From: Limisphaerales bacterium
Lineage (GTDB): Bacteria; Verrucomicrobiota; Verrucomicrobiia; Limisphaerales; UBA8199
Length of the DNA stretch: 14,069 nt
Direction of reading: 5' to 3'
Assembly: GCA_025356925.1 (NCBI GenBank)
Contig: JANXQE010000799.1
Coordinates: forward strand, 1 to 14,069
Part shown: positions 6,539-13,166 of the stretch, in pieces
Numbering within the stretch: the stretch's first letter is position 1
How the letters are laid out: every line of letters starts with the position of its first letter
The notes under the pieces: generated by a model
The model's database searches: none
What the model was told of the DNA's origin: nothing
Seen by the model: the letters and a program-made list of their open reading frames with translations, nothing else
Made by a program: the position numbers and the translations under genes

Positions 6539-8707
6539 CTAAAACAAAAGCTTTAGCTCGCGCGGAGAACTGTCATTGGTGAAGGGAATCCAAAGCAGGT
6601 GACCGTCAGCGGAATATTTTATCGGCTCGAGGGGCTTTCCCGCCAGCGTGATGCTGCGGGGAGCACCGCGGGGCGAATAAAACAAGACGATTGCCGGCGT
6701 GCTCTCGACGCCTTCGACGGTGAGGGAAAGGCTTGCGGGCCCCTGCTCGCTGACCAGCGTTTTGCAGGCGGAGGCCAGCACCTTCGGCTCGCCGCCGGTC
6801 GTTTGGTTCAGATCGAGCAGAAAATAGCGAGAGCCAGGACTGATCGTGATCCGTGTCTTGACTTGGAGATCCGGATCGAAAAGGCTCACGAACCGGCCCG
6901 ACAACACCAGCGGATCGCCGGCGATCGACTCGTCCAATCCGGCGGCAATGACATACGGACCGCGGCGCAAGAGCAGGTGATTCGCTTCGGTCCATTTCAC
7001 GCCAGTCATCGCCAGGGCCCTCCTCACCGTGTCCACGAACCGGGCGGAGGTCTCCGCCGCGGCCGTCAAGGTCACCGGGTTTTGGCGCAACCAAAGAACG
7101 GATCCCTTCCCGACGGCGGTCGGTTTTGCGTCCGGATTTGGGGATGCCTGGCTTAGACCGAGTTGTTCAAAGAGGTGGACTCGCGGTGTGGTGTAGCTGA
7201 GGCCTTTGGTGTTCCACCATTCCTGCACGCTATTAAAAGGATCGGTATCATCATCGACAAACACCAGCATGCCGCCAGTCTTGACCCAGTCAGCGAGGGC
7301 GCGATGAACCTCAGTACTCAACGGCTTCATGCCCTGGTAGGTCAGCAGCAGCGCGCGGAACCCGGCGAGATAACCGGGTAACGCCACGTTCTCGAGTTGG
7401 ACCGGCGTGATGGGCATGCCGCGTTTTAAAAACGGCAGCGCCAAACCGTAAACGTTGCCCAGGTGCGGATCACTGGGAGCGGGGTCGCCGCGCTGAAACA
7501 TAAGTGAATCACTTGCCAGGACTCCCAGTCCAGCTGTGCCACAGTCCCATTCGACGCGAGGTTGGTTCAGATCGTTCAGCGCGTTCATCACGGTTTGCAG
7601 CTCAGTGGCATAGGCTGGCGGGATGAGGCTGCGCTCCGCGGCGCCGGTCGTCGCTCGATATTTCCCGGCGAAAATGCGCTCCGGCCAGGGGGCAACTTCG
7701 TAACGCCAGACCTCCGGCTGAAACAATGAAGCCACCAGGGTCGATTCCCAGTTGGCGCGATAGTCATTCCAGTCATGGTCCGGGTTATCTTCGACGGGAT
7801 CATTCAGGTACCAAACCCGCCGGCCCGTGGCGCGCACGAGGTTTTGCATCGCGCCGTATTCGAGAAAGGCAGTTTCAAAAGTGCGTTCGCGCAACTTTCC
7901 GTCGTAAACGTTCGGAGTGCGAGAGGTGCCGGTCCAGACTTGGGCAATGTACCCGTCACAACCGCTCAGTTGCGCCAGGCTCGATTCGGGGCTGACGATG
8001 CGCCAATGGGCATAGTTGAGCAGACTGTGGGTGGGGACATAACAGCGCACCTGCCGACCCGTTCGCTGGTTGTACTCCTGCACGTAATCGAACACCTGTT
8101 GCAGGGCGCGGCGATAAAGGAAATATTTCAGTTTGGAGGCCCGCCACTGTGCATCCACCGAACTGTGCGGTGGTTGCCAGTTATCGCCATAAAACGCCCG
8201 CCACTCCCGCTTGAATCCCTCCGAGTAACCGCTGCGGACCCAAAACTCCGGTTCCTCGAGATGGATCCCCTGCGCCCCCGCATCGAGCGCCCGTTGAACG
8301 CCCCGGCACAGGAACTTCCCGTAGTTAATTCCCGGGCACATGTAGTACACGTCACCACCATGGCTGACTTTGTTTCCAGCCCGATCCGTTTGGGCTTCGT
8401 CCTCGTGATTGATCCCGTCGAACCGGCCGTACAAATAATCCTGGTACTGTCCCCACGAGACGCCAGTCATGACGTGGATTCGGTAGCCCCGTTCGCGCCA
8501 GGATTGGATCCGCTGGGGAAGCGCCGGATCGATGCCGTAAACGATGGCCACGTCCGAGCCAAGATCCCCTGTGACGCTCCAGCTTTGCCCGGTTTGGAAG
8601 CAGGTCCGTTCCGCCGCCTGCGCGGGATCAGCCGGAAAAGGTAGCGGACCGAGCTCGGCAGCCGTGAGTAAGAGCGTGGTTAGCGAGAGAACGAGAGTCA
8701 GGTTCAA
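6539..8707 (-). CDS. Secreted glycoside-hydrolase-like protein, family not identified
   Basis: A 722-residue protein. Residues 1-17 form a short signal peptide (MNLTLVLSLTTLLLTAA). Residues about 50-345 look like a TIM-barrel sugar hydrolase: VAIVYGID, YRIHVMTGVSWGQ, an AGAQGIHLEEPEFW strand end (145-156) offering E151, E152 and E154 as candidate acids, YVPTHSLLNY, and SGCDGYIAQVWTG. Residues about 385-520 resemble the glutamine-amidotransferase-like domain found after such barrels in GH42-type enzymes (FRALLLTYQGMKPLSTEV, WVKTGGMLVFVDDDTDPFN). The end is beta-rich. Substrate and family are unknown. The start is TTG (8705-8707), chosen because GGAGGTGAG lies 4 bases away and the signal peptide begins there. 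That Shine-Dalgarno sequence contains the TGA of the upstream membrane-protein gene, so the two are probably coupled. Function is inferred from fold-like features only. Confidence 0.8.
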   Translation of the reverse strand: MNLTLVLSLTTLLLTAAELGPLPFPADPAQAAERTCFQTGQSWSVTGDLGSDVAIVYGIDPALPQRIQSWRERGYRIHVMTGVSWGQYQDYLYGRFDGINHEDEAQTDRAGNKVSHGGDVYYMCPGINYGKFLCRGVQRALDAGAQGIHLEEPEFWVRSGYSEGFKREWRAFYGDNWQPPHSSVDAQWRASKLKYFLYRRALQQVFDYVQEYNQRTGRQVRCYVPTHSLLNYAHWRIVSPESSLAQLSGCDGYIAQVWTGTSRTPNVYDGKLRERTFETAFLEYGAMQNLVRATGRRVWYLNDPVEDNPDHDWNDYRANWESTLVASLFQPEVWRYEVAPWPERIFAGKYRATTGAAERSLIPPAYATELQTVMNALNDLNQPRVEWDCGTAGLGVLASDSLMFQRGDPAPSDPHLGNVYGLALPFLKRGMPITPVQLENVALPGYLAGFRALLLTYQGMKPLSTEVHRALADWVKTGGMLVFVDDDTDPFNSVQEWWNTKGLSYTTPRVHLFEQLGLSQASPNPDAKPTAVGKGSVLWLRQNPVTLTAAAETSARFVDTVRRALAMTGVKWTEANHLLLRRGPYVIAAGLDESIAGDPLVLSGRFVSLFDPDLQVKTRITISPGSRYFLLDLNQTTGGEPKVLASACKTLVSEQGPASLSLTVEGVESTPAIVLFYSPRGAPRSITLAGKPLEPIKYSADGHLLWIPFTNDSSPRELKLLF

Positions 8708-8710
8708 GCG

Positions 8711-8719
8711 CTCACCTCC
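8711..8719 (-). promoter_or_regulatory. Strong Shine-Dalgarno sequence overlapping the upstream stop codon
   Basis: On the minus strand GGAGGTGAG is followed by CGC and the start codon TTG. Its TGA (8714-8712) is the stop of the upstream gene. It decides the non-ATG start of the glycosidase-like gene and suggests translational coupling. Most other genes in this window lack a visible Shine-Dalgarno sequence, so this one stands out. Confidence 0.75.
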
Positions 8720-9221
8720 CGCCGCGGAACGGCATCAGGCCGAAATAGAGGACCAGCCAAATCGGCAACGCGAAGAGGGCGATCGCGTCCAATCGCTCCC
8801 ACGTCCATCCGAAATGGTGGGCCTGGATGGGATAAATCGTGATCATAAAGTAATTGCTGAAGCGGGTGTGGCCAAGAAACGAGCCATACTTTGGATAGCG
8901 TCGCCGAAGGCCGCTGTAGAGCGCCAGCAAGCCAAGCGTAAGCACCGTCAGGGTGACAAAGAGGTTAATCGATCGGCTGGAGATGGCCGCGCTGACGACC
9001 TCTGCCGGCGGCCGTGCTTTGGCATAAAAATAAAACCACTGAACGGCAGCCCAAATAAAGCTAAAGCCCGTCTGAATGGCCGTCCGAAAATTCGCCTTGG
9101 CTGCGGTCATTTCATTCAGGAGGAGCGCGAAATAGAGCGGCACAATCCCCCAGATCATGCTCACGTCCTGGAACGGGGCACGAATCAACTCAAGGAACGT
9201 CGAACCATAATGGTGAGTCAT
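8712..9221 (-). CDS. Multi-pass membrane protein of unknown function (169 aa)
   Basis: I do not recognise a named family. The protein has four clear hydrophobic spans (numbered from the ATG): about 19-38 (VSMIWGIVPLYFALLL), 44-65 (TAIQTGFSFIWAAVQWFYFY), 86-104 (LFVTLTVLTLGLLALYSGL) and 142-161 (AIALFALPIWLVLYFGLMPF). A weaker span near 124-133 (YFMITIYPIQ) may be a fifth. A basic RRRYPKYG loop follows the third span. The frame could start at TTG 9227, but I prefer ATG 9219-9221, two codons in; neither has a Shine-Dalgarno sequence. Its stop lies inside the ribosome-binding site of the secreted glycosidase-like gene 4 bases on, so the two are probably one transcription unit with linked work at the cell envelope; that link is an inference. 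Confidence 0.8.
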   Translation of the reverse strand: MTHHYGSTFLELIRAPFQDVSMIWGIVPLYFALLLNEMTAAKANFRTAIQTGFSFIWAAVQWFYFYAKARPPAEVVSAAISSRSINLFVTLTVLTLGLLALYSGLRRRYPKYGSFLGHTRFSNYFMITIYPIQAHHFGWTWERLDAIALFALPIWLVLYFGLMPFRGGR

Positions 9222-9230
9222 TGACAAAAA

Positions 9231-9256
9231 TCCGAAGCGCGAAATCCGAAATCCGA
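9231..9256. repeat. Heptamer tandem repeat, CGAAATC type
   Basis: TCCGAAGCG is followed by CGAAATC CGAAATC CGA (9240-9256), a 7-base period just upstream of the membrane-protein gene. It is followed by a small GAGG-CAAA-CCTC hairpin (9255-9266). The unit resembles the 5526-5542 array (CCGAACT versus CCGAAAT). Confidence 0.5.
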
Positions 9257-9305
9257 GGCAAACCTCAACGTATTGAATGGTTCAAACACAACAACATGAC
9301 GTGAG

Positions 9306-9434
9306 TAACCACAAAGAACTCAAAAAGCACAAAGAAAACCGGGCGATTGAGGAGAAACGCACGGAGACGCGATGCGTGATCCCTTGCTTCGTTTAATATG
9401 TTCTCTTTATGATCTTTGGGTTCTTTGTGGTTCA
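9306..9434. repeat. ACCACAAAGAAC-type long inverted repeat (intergenic element)
   Basis: The left arm (9307-9339) begins AACCACAAAGAACTCAAAAA and the right arm (9401-9433) ends GGTTCTTTGTGGTT. The arms match at 28 of 33 positions when one is reverse-complemented, around a 61-base centre. Read in frame it gives repetitive text such as NHKEPKDHKEN on one side and FFVLFEFFVV on the other, which I take to be a spurious ORF. I recall this AACCACAAAGAACxCAAAG element, in inverted pairs, in Verrucomicrobiota genomes. It fills the gap between thrS and the membrane-protein gene. Confidence 0.6.
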
Positions 9435-9466
9435 ATTGCCGTTTCAGCACCTCGGATCCCGGACTT

Positions 9467-11323
9467 CTACCCCTGCGTTCGTTCTCGAACGGCGCTCAAA
9501 ATATCCGCGATCGCCTCCGCCCGCGGTTTGGCGCCGAGGCTGCCTTTGCCATGGACTCGAACACTGACCGCGTTGGCTTGCATATCCCGGGGACCGACCA
9601 CCAGCATGGTATGAACCTTGGACTGCTCAGCCCGCTGGATCTTGCCGTTGATTTTGTCGGAGTCGTAGTCGCCTTCGGCCCGAACGAAGTTTGCCCGCAG
9701 TTCCTGAACGAGGGCTTTAGAGTAATTGACCAGAGTTTCATCCTCGCCAACCGTCAGCACACGCACCTGCTCGGGCGCGAGCCACAACGGGAAATTTCCC
9801 GCGTAATGTTCAATGAGGAAACCAATAAACCGTTCGTGTGTTCCCAGCGGGGCGCGATGAATGCACAGCGGTGTTTTTTCAGTGTTATCACGGTCGCGAT
9901 ATACTAAGCCGAACTTGGCGGGCTGGGAAAAATCAACCTGATTGGTGGCCAGGGTGAACTCGCGCCCGATCACGCTCCAGACCTGGACGTCGATTTTGGG
10001 CCCGTAAAAGGCCGCCTCGTTGGGCACTTCAATGAAATTAATGCCGGAATTCTTGAGCACCTCTCGCACCATGTTCTCCGTCTTTACCCAAAGCTCGGGT
10101 TCGTTGACGAACTTCTGGCCAAGCTTGGAAGGATCGTGAGTGCTGAAACGCATGACGTATTTCTCGATGCCGAAAATCTTGAAATACTTCAGATACATGT
10201 CGTTGACGGCATTGAATTCCTGGTCGAATTGATCGGCCGTGCAATAAATGTGGGCATCGTTCATGTTGAGCGAGCGCACCCGCATCAGGCCGAAGAGTTC
10301 GCCGGATTGTTCGTAACGATAGCAGGTGCCATACTCGGCCAGGCGCAGGGGCAGGTCCCGATAACTGCGCGGCTCAGCCGCAAAGATCCGGTGGTGGTGC
10401 GGGCAGTTCATGGCCTTGAGGTAGTAGCGTTCCGCCACCTCGGCCTGGGCGTGTTCTTTGAGCTCCACGGGCGGGAACATCGATTCGAGATACAAGGGGA
10501 TGTGCCCGCTGGTTTGGTACATCTTCTCCCGCGCAATGTGCGGTGTCTTGACGCGCACGTAGCCAGCGGCGAACTCGCTCTCTTTAGCGAGTTGCTCGAG
10601 AGCCTCGACCATCGCGCCGCCTTTGGGCAGCCACAAAGGCAAGCCGGGCCCGACATACTCCGTGTCGATCACGTACAGGCCCATCTCGGCGCCAATCTTC
10701 CGATGGTCCCGGCGCTTGGCCTCTTCGATCATCTTGAAGTAGGCCTCGAGCTCGGTTTTGTTCTTGAACGCCGTGCCGTAAATGCGCTGAAGCTGCGGGT
10801 TCTTGTCGTCACCCTTGTAATACGCGCTGGCGACGCTGGTTAGTTTGAAGGCCCCTAGATTGCCCGTGCGCAGCACGTGCGGCCCGGCGCACAAATCCAC
10901 GAAGTCACCGTTTTGGTAGTAGGAAATGGGTTCGCCTGCCGGGATGTCCGCCAGATTGCCCAACTTGTACCGGCTGGGCGCCGAGCGCTCGCTTAAGCCG
11001 CCAAGCCGGCCGCTCTCGGCATCCTTCAGAGCCTGCTCGCGGTCGACGATCCGCTTCTCGAACGGATGATTGGCTTTGACCTCTTTCTTCATCTCCTCTT
11101 CGATTTTGGGAAAGTCCTCCGGCGTAATTCGATGGGAAAGCTCGACGTCGTAGTAAAATCCGGTTTCGACCGGAGGTCCGGAAGCGAACTGGGCCTCGGG
11201 CCAGAGGCGAAGAATCGCGGTGGCCAGCACGTGCGCGCACGAGTGGCGCAGACGCTCCAACTCGGTCATGCGGTTGCGATCATCGAGTGTCTTTCGGTCA
11301 GCCGGGTTGCTGTCGGATTGCAT
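9467..11323 (-). CDS. thrS: Threonyl-tRNA synthetase lacking the N-terminal TGS domain
   Basis: ThrRS charges tRNA-Thr with threonine in the cytosol and edits mis-charged serine. The 618-residue protein has the editing domain (H27 and H31 in HSCAH, C145 and H149 in CAGPH), the catalytic core with MNCPHH (C307), NDAH (H358) and CIHRAPLGTHERF (H489, R497), which supply the zinc ligands and the motif 3 arginine, and the C-terminal anticodon-binding domain (about 516-615). Full-length bacterial ThrRS is about 640 and begins with a roughly 60-residue TGS domain; here only 26 residues precede HSCAH, so TGS is absent. I chose ATG 11321-11323; a second ATG at residue 19 is possible. No strong Shine-Dalgarno sequence. 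The gene has its own promoter and a leader with a terminator just ahead (see those entries). The usual infC-rpmI-rplT genes do not follow it. Confidence 0.97.
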   Translation of the reverse strand: MQSDSNPADRKTLDDRNRMTELERLRHSCAHVLATAILRLWPEAQFASGPPVETGFYYDVELSHRITPEDFPKIEEEMKKEVKANHPFEKRIVDREQALKDAESGRLGGLSERSAPSRYKLGNLADIPAGEPISYYQNGDFVDLCAGPHVLRTGNLGAFKLTSVASAYYKGDDKNPQLQRIYGTAFKNKTELEAYFKMIEEAKRRDHRKIGAEMGLYVIDTEYVGPGLPLWLPKGGAMVEALEQLAKESEFAAGYVRVKTPHIAREKMYQTSGHIPLYLESMFPPVELKEHAQAEVAERYYLKAMNCPHHHRIFAAEPRSYRDLPLRLAEYGTCYRYEQSGELFGLMRVRSLNMNDAHIYCTADQFDQEFNAVNDMYLKYFKIFGIEKYVMRFSTHDPSKLGQKFVNEPELWVKTENMVREVLKNSGINFIEVPNEAAFYGPKIDVQVWSVIGREFTLATNQVDFSQPAKFGLVYRDRDNTEKTPLCIHRAPLGTHERFIGFLIEHYAGNFPLWLAPEQVRVLTVGEDETLVNYSKALVQELRANFVRAEGDYDSDKINGKIQRAEQSKVHTMLVVGPRDMQANAVSVRVHGKGSLGAKPRAEAIADILSAVRERTQG

Positions 11324-11341
11324 GGGTAGAATCTTTTGAAC

Positions 11342-11370
11342 AAAAAAGCCTCGAAACCACCGCTCGAGGC
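11342..11370 (-). terminator. Intrinsic terminator inside the thrS leader (attenuator candidate)
   Basis: On the minus strand GCCTCGA (11370-11364), a 9-base loop GCGGTGGTT and TCGAGGC (11354-11348) form a perfect 7-bp stem, followed by six T (11347-11342) only 18 bases before the thrS ATG. Because a good promoter lies upstream, this terminator falls between promoter and gene, as in transcription attenuation. A palindrome ATCCTTTCAAAGGAT (11381-11395) and a CACGT/ACGTG pair (11402-11413) lie just before it. Confidence 0.65.
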
Positions 11371-11441
11371 CGTGCCGTCCATCCTTTCAAAGGATCGACG
11401 TCACGTCAACGTGGTTAGCTTCAGCTCCAACACCGGCTAAG

Positions 11442-11470
11442 ACCATACCCGCCGCCCCTCAGCCTGGCAA
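11442..11470 (-). promoter_or_regulatory. Sigma70-type promoter for thrS
   Basis: On the minus strand TTGCCA (11470-11465), a 17-base spacer and TATGGT (11447-11442) fit the -35/-10 pattern well. Predicted transcription start is near 11435, leaving a leader of about 110 bases to thrS. It lies past the strong terminator of the prepilin-like gene, so thrS has its own transcript. Confidence 0.6.
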
Positions 11471-11552
11471 ATCCATTTCCGGATGCATCGGACGTTTCGC
11501 AACCCGTGAGGGTTTCCCGCAAGTAGCCGCTGGTCGGCGCACGACCGTACAC

Positions 11553-11579
11553 AAAAAAGGCATCCTCGCGGATGCCTTT
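11553..11579 (-). terminator. Strong intrinsic terminator of the prepilin-like gene
   Basis: On the minus strand AAAGGCATCC (11579-11570), loop GCGA and GGATGCCTTT (11565-11556) form a 10-bp stem, followed by a run of T (to 11553). It lies 31 bases past the stop of the H-X9-DG protein gene and separates it from thrS. Confidence 0.85.
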
Positions 11580-11610
11580 GCGTTTAAAGAAAAAACCTTT
11601 TGGTGAAGGC

Positions 11611-12432
11611 TTACGGGAACTGGATGCGGTTCACGCTCGCCCCGGTGCAACCCACCGGATTAGGAAAGTTCGGAACGGTGCCGCCGCCATTGTCGCCCGA
11701 GTTGCGCAGAGCTTCCTGGAGGCGAGAGCGGCTGTACTGCTGCACGCTGCCGTCGGCCAAGCCAATGTTGCCCTGAGCGGAATGCATGGTGTCGAGCCAG
11801 CCCACACCACCGTTAGCCACAAAGTTGGTCCCGAGGGAAACCTTGAAGTCAGGAGAATATTGCGAGGGCGCGGTGACGAAACCTTTGGTGGGTTTGATGG
11901 TGCCGTCGGCCCCGAGGTTATGGTCGCCGGTCAGGAACATCTGGGGGTTGGTATCAACCGCATCCACGCCAACAAAATAGCTGGTGTTCAAGTCGTTGGT
12001 GTAGGGCACGATGTTGGCCGAGTTAATCGGGATGGTGCCGCCAAAGGTGCTGGCCTGGTTACGACCTTCATTTTCGGACGGACAGATCACAATCTTGGGA
12101 GTGCTCAACTCGTTGGACATCACCATGAAATACCCGAAGGTGCCGCGACTGGTGGTCTGATTCGCCGCCAGCGTCCGCAGACCAACAAAATCCGAGTAGC
12201 CACCGTTGGCCGCAGCCACACGTGTGGGAAAGGCGTCGCCGTTATCAAGCGCCCAGGTCTTAAAAGATAAGCCGATTTGTTTAAGGTTGTTTGTGCAACT
12301 AATGCGTTGAGCACGGGCTTTGGCGCGAGCCAGCGCCGGGAGCAACATGGCCGCCAAAATGGCGATAATGGCGATCACGACGAGCAACTCGATGAGCGTG
12401 AATGCCCCGATTTTTTTACGTAGGTTCTTCAT
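11611..12432 (-). CDS. Prepilin-like protein with N-terminal methylation site and H-X9-DG motif
   Basis: A 273-residue protein of the large verrucomicrobial/planctomycete family of pseudopilin-like proteins. The N-terminus (residues 1-34) has the prepilin signal KKIGAFTLIELLVVIAIIAI and the LLPALARAKARAQ extension. The long hydrophobic helix would be cleaved and methylated by a prepilin peptidase and assembled in, or held at, the membrane. The C-terminal part has H217-X9-D227-G228 (HSAQGNIGLADGSVQ), the family's signature. Residues C46 and NNLKQIGLSFKTWALDNGD match the usual region after the helix. An alanine lies between the glycine and FTLIE, so cleavage after A10 would put the glutamate at +5. 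The frame is open to 12624, but the true start is ATG 12430-12432; a promoter lies 40-75 bases upstream. Genomes of this group carry many copies and individual roles are mostly unknown. Confidence 0.92.
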   Translation of the reverse strand: MKNLRKKIGAFTLIELLVVIAIIAILAAMLLPALARAKARAQRISCTNNLKQIGLSFKTWALDNGDAFPTRVAAANGGYSDFVGLRTLAANQTTSRGTFGYFMVMSNELSTPKIVICPSENEGRNQASTFGGTIPINSANIVPYTNDLNTSYFVGVDAVDTNPQMFLTGDHNLGADGTIKPTKGFVTAPSQYSPDFKVSLGTNFVANGGVGWLDTMHSAQGNIGLADGSVQQYSRSRLQEALRNSGDNGGGTVPNFPNPVGCTGASVNRIQFP

Positions 12433-12478
12433 AGTCTCTGCTGGTTTTTGAGTTTGTTTGTGGCTAACAGCCTTGAGA

Positions 12479-12506
12479 TTTACAACTAACCCGTTCAGGC
12501 TGTCAA
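12479..12506 (-). promoter_or_regulatory. Sigma70-type promoter for the prepilin-like gene
   Basis: On the minus strand a perfect -35 TTGACA (12506-12501), a 16-base spacer and TGTAAA (12484-12479) lie ahead of the ATG, with an AT-rich AATTAATT just upstream like an UP element. The leader would be about 40 bases. This also supports the downstream ATG at 12432 over longer readings. Confidence 0.6.
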
Positions 12507-12605
12507 CCGTAATTAATTCTCTCTTAAGCATGGCTGGTGCCATAGTCGGATCTTCGAGAAAAGCCCTGAAAAACCAGCATAACTCAAGAATTCGACGGGA
12601 GAAAA

Positions 12606-12644
12606 ACGCGTGAATTTCACGCATTTCGCGTGAAATTCACGCGT
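12606..12644. promoter_or_regulatory. Double-dyad inverted repeat (operator pair or terminator)
   Basis: ACGCGTGAATTTCACGC (12606-12622) and GCGTGAAATTCACGCGT (12628-12644) are perfect reverse complements over 17 bases, with the 5-base spacer ATTTC. Each arm is itself a palindrome, GCGTGAA-N-TTCACGC, centred at 12615 and 12635, 20 bases apart. Two equal dyads two helical turns apart suit a pair of bound dimers. On the minus strand the stem is followed by TTTTTCTC, so it could instead be an intrinsic terminator for the 12865-13095 gene. It lies about 100 bases upstream of the prepilin-like gene's -35 box. Confidence 0.65.
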
Positions 12645-12735
12645 CAGGAAAAGTACGGAGAGATAACTTCTGACGGGGACGGAAGCGAAGCACCAGAACT
12701 GACCGAGGCCACACTGCGGCAGAGTCCCCGGTCGC

Positions 12736-12770
12736 GGGAGCGCAGCCTTTAGGCTGCAGAAGTGCCTCCC
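12736..12770. repeat. GCAGCCT/AGGCTGC hairpin, intergenic repeat type
   Basis: GGGAG (12736-12740) and CTCCC (12766-12770) enclose GCAGCCT (12742-12748), TT and AGGCTGC (12751-12757). The phrase GGGAGCGCAGCCTxxAGGCTGCA resembles intergenic repeats I recall from Verrucomicrobiota. The surrounding 12646-12864 shows no coding signal. Confidence 0.45.
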
Positions 12771-12864
12771 ATGGCGCTTACGCCAGGAAGAACGATTGAC
12801 CCAGGCTCGATTGGGCCCTGCGACAACTTGAGGCCGGTGTTGAGCAGCGTCTGCATCGGGAGCC

Positions 12865-13095
12865 TTAGGCGGCTGCTTCCAGTCGATAACTCAGCGTATT
12901 GTAATAGCGCCGTTTGAGCCCGCGTTTCTTGCGCTGGCGTTCCCGGGCTTTGACCAGGTGCTTCAAGCATCGCGAGCCTTGGGCCGCAGGTTCTCCGCAT
13001 TCAGTGCATCTCCCCTGGCGCTGCTTGCGTAATTGGTATTTCCGCTGTCGGGATATCGCCAGACCAGTGAATTCGTCTTGTATCGGTCTTCTCAT
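12865..13095 (-). CDS. Small basic putative zinc-ribbon protein (76 aa)
   Basis: A 76-residue, strongly basic protein. Residues 30-46 read CTECGEPAAQGSRCLKH: C30, C33, C43 and H46 form a CX2C-X9-CX2H site typical of a small zinc finger. Basic helices flank it (SRQRKYQLRKQRQGR before; LVKARERQRKKRGLKRRYYN after), suggesting nucleic-acid or ribosome binding. The end is TLSYRLEAAA. I recall short proteins with a SRQRKYQLRKQ opening in this bacterial group but know no function. Start ATG 13093-13095 has GAGG 10 bases upstream, acceptable for a ribosome-binding site, and a GATAAT lies further up without a good -35. It stands alone. Real gene: likely. Zinc binding: inferred from the ligands. Role: unknown. 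Confidence 0.75.
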   Translation of the reverse strand: MRRPIQDEFTGLAISRQRKYQLRKQRQGRCTECGEPAAQGSRCLKHLVKARERQRKKRGLKRRYYNTLSYRLEAAA

Positions 13096-13166
13096 TTTAA
13101 AATTGCCTCAGTCAATATTATCCATCAATTTCGACCACTTGCGCCGTCCGTATGCTCAAAATAAGC

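Noticed and set aside
7775..8644. Long plus-strand ORF inside the glycosidase-like gene (289 codons)
   Set aside because: Shadow reading opposite a well-formed secreted protein; no recognisable motif and no start signal.
9265..9450. ORF on the minus strand reading NHKEPKDHKE ... FFVLFEFFVV
   Set aside because: It is simply the two arms of the inverted repeat read as protein; repeats of this sort give such text in any frame.
10136..10843. Plus-strand ORF of 235 codons opposite thrS
   Set aside because: Shadow of the conserved thrS frame.
11300..11390. Leader peptide for thrS attenuation starting ATGGACGGCACG
   Set aside because: Only one Thr codon early on, no run of Thr codons, and the frame runs into thrS without a stop near the terminator.
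11342..11440. T-box riboswitch ahead of thrS
   Set aside because: The leader is only about 110 bases from the predicted start, has no clear stem I or AGGGTGGNACCGCG box, and the UGGU lies in the terminator loop rather than in an antiterminator bulge.
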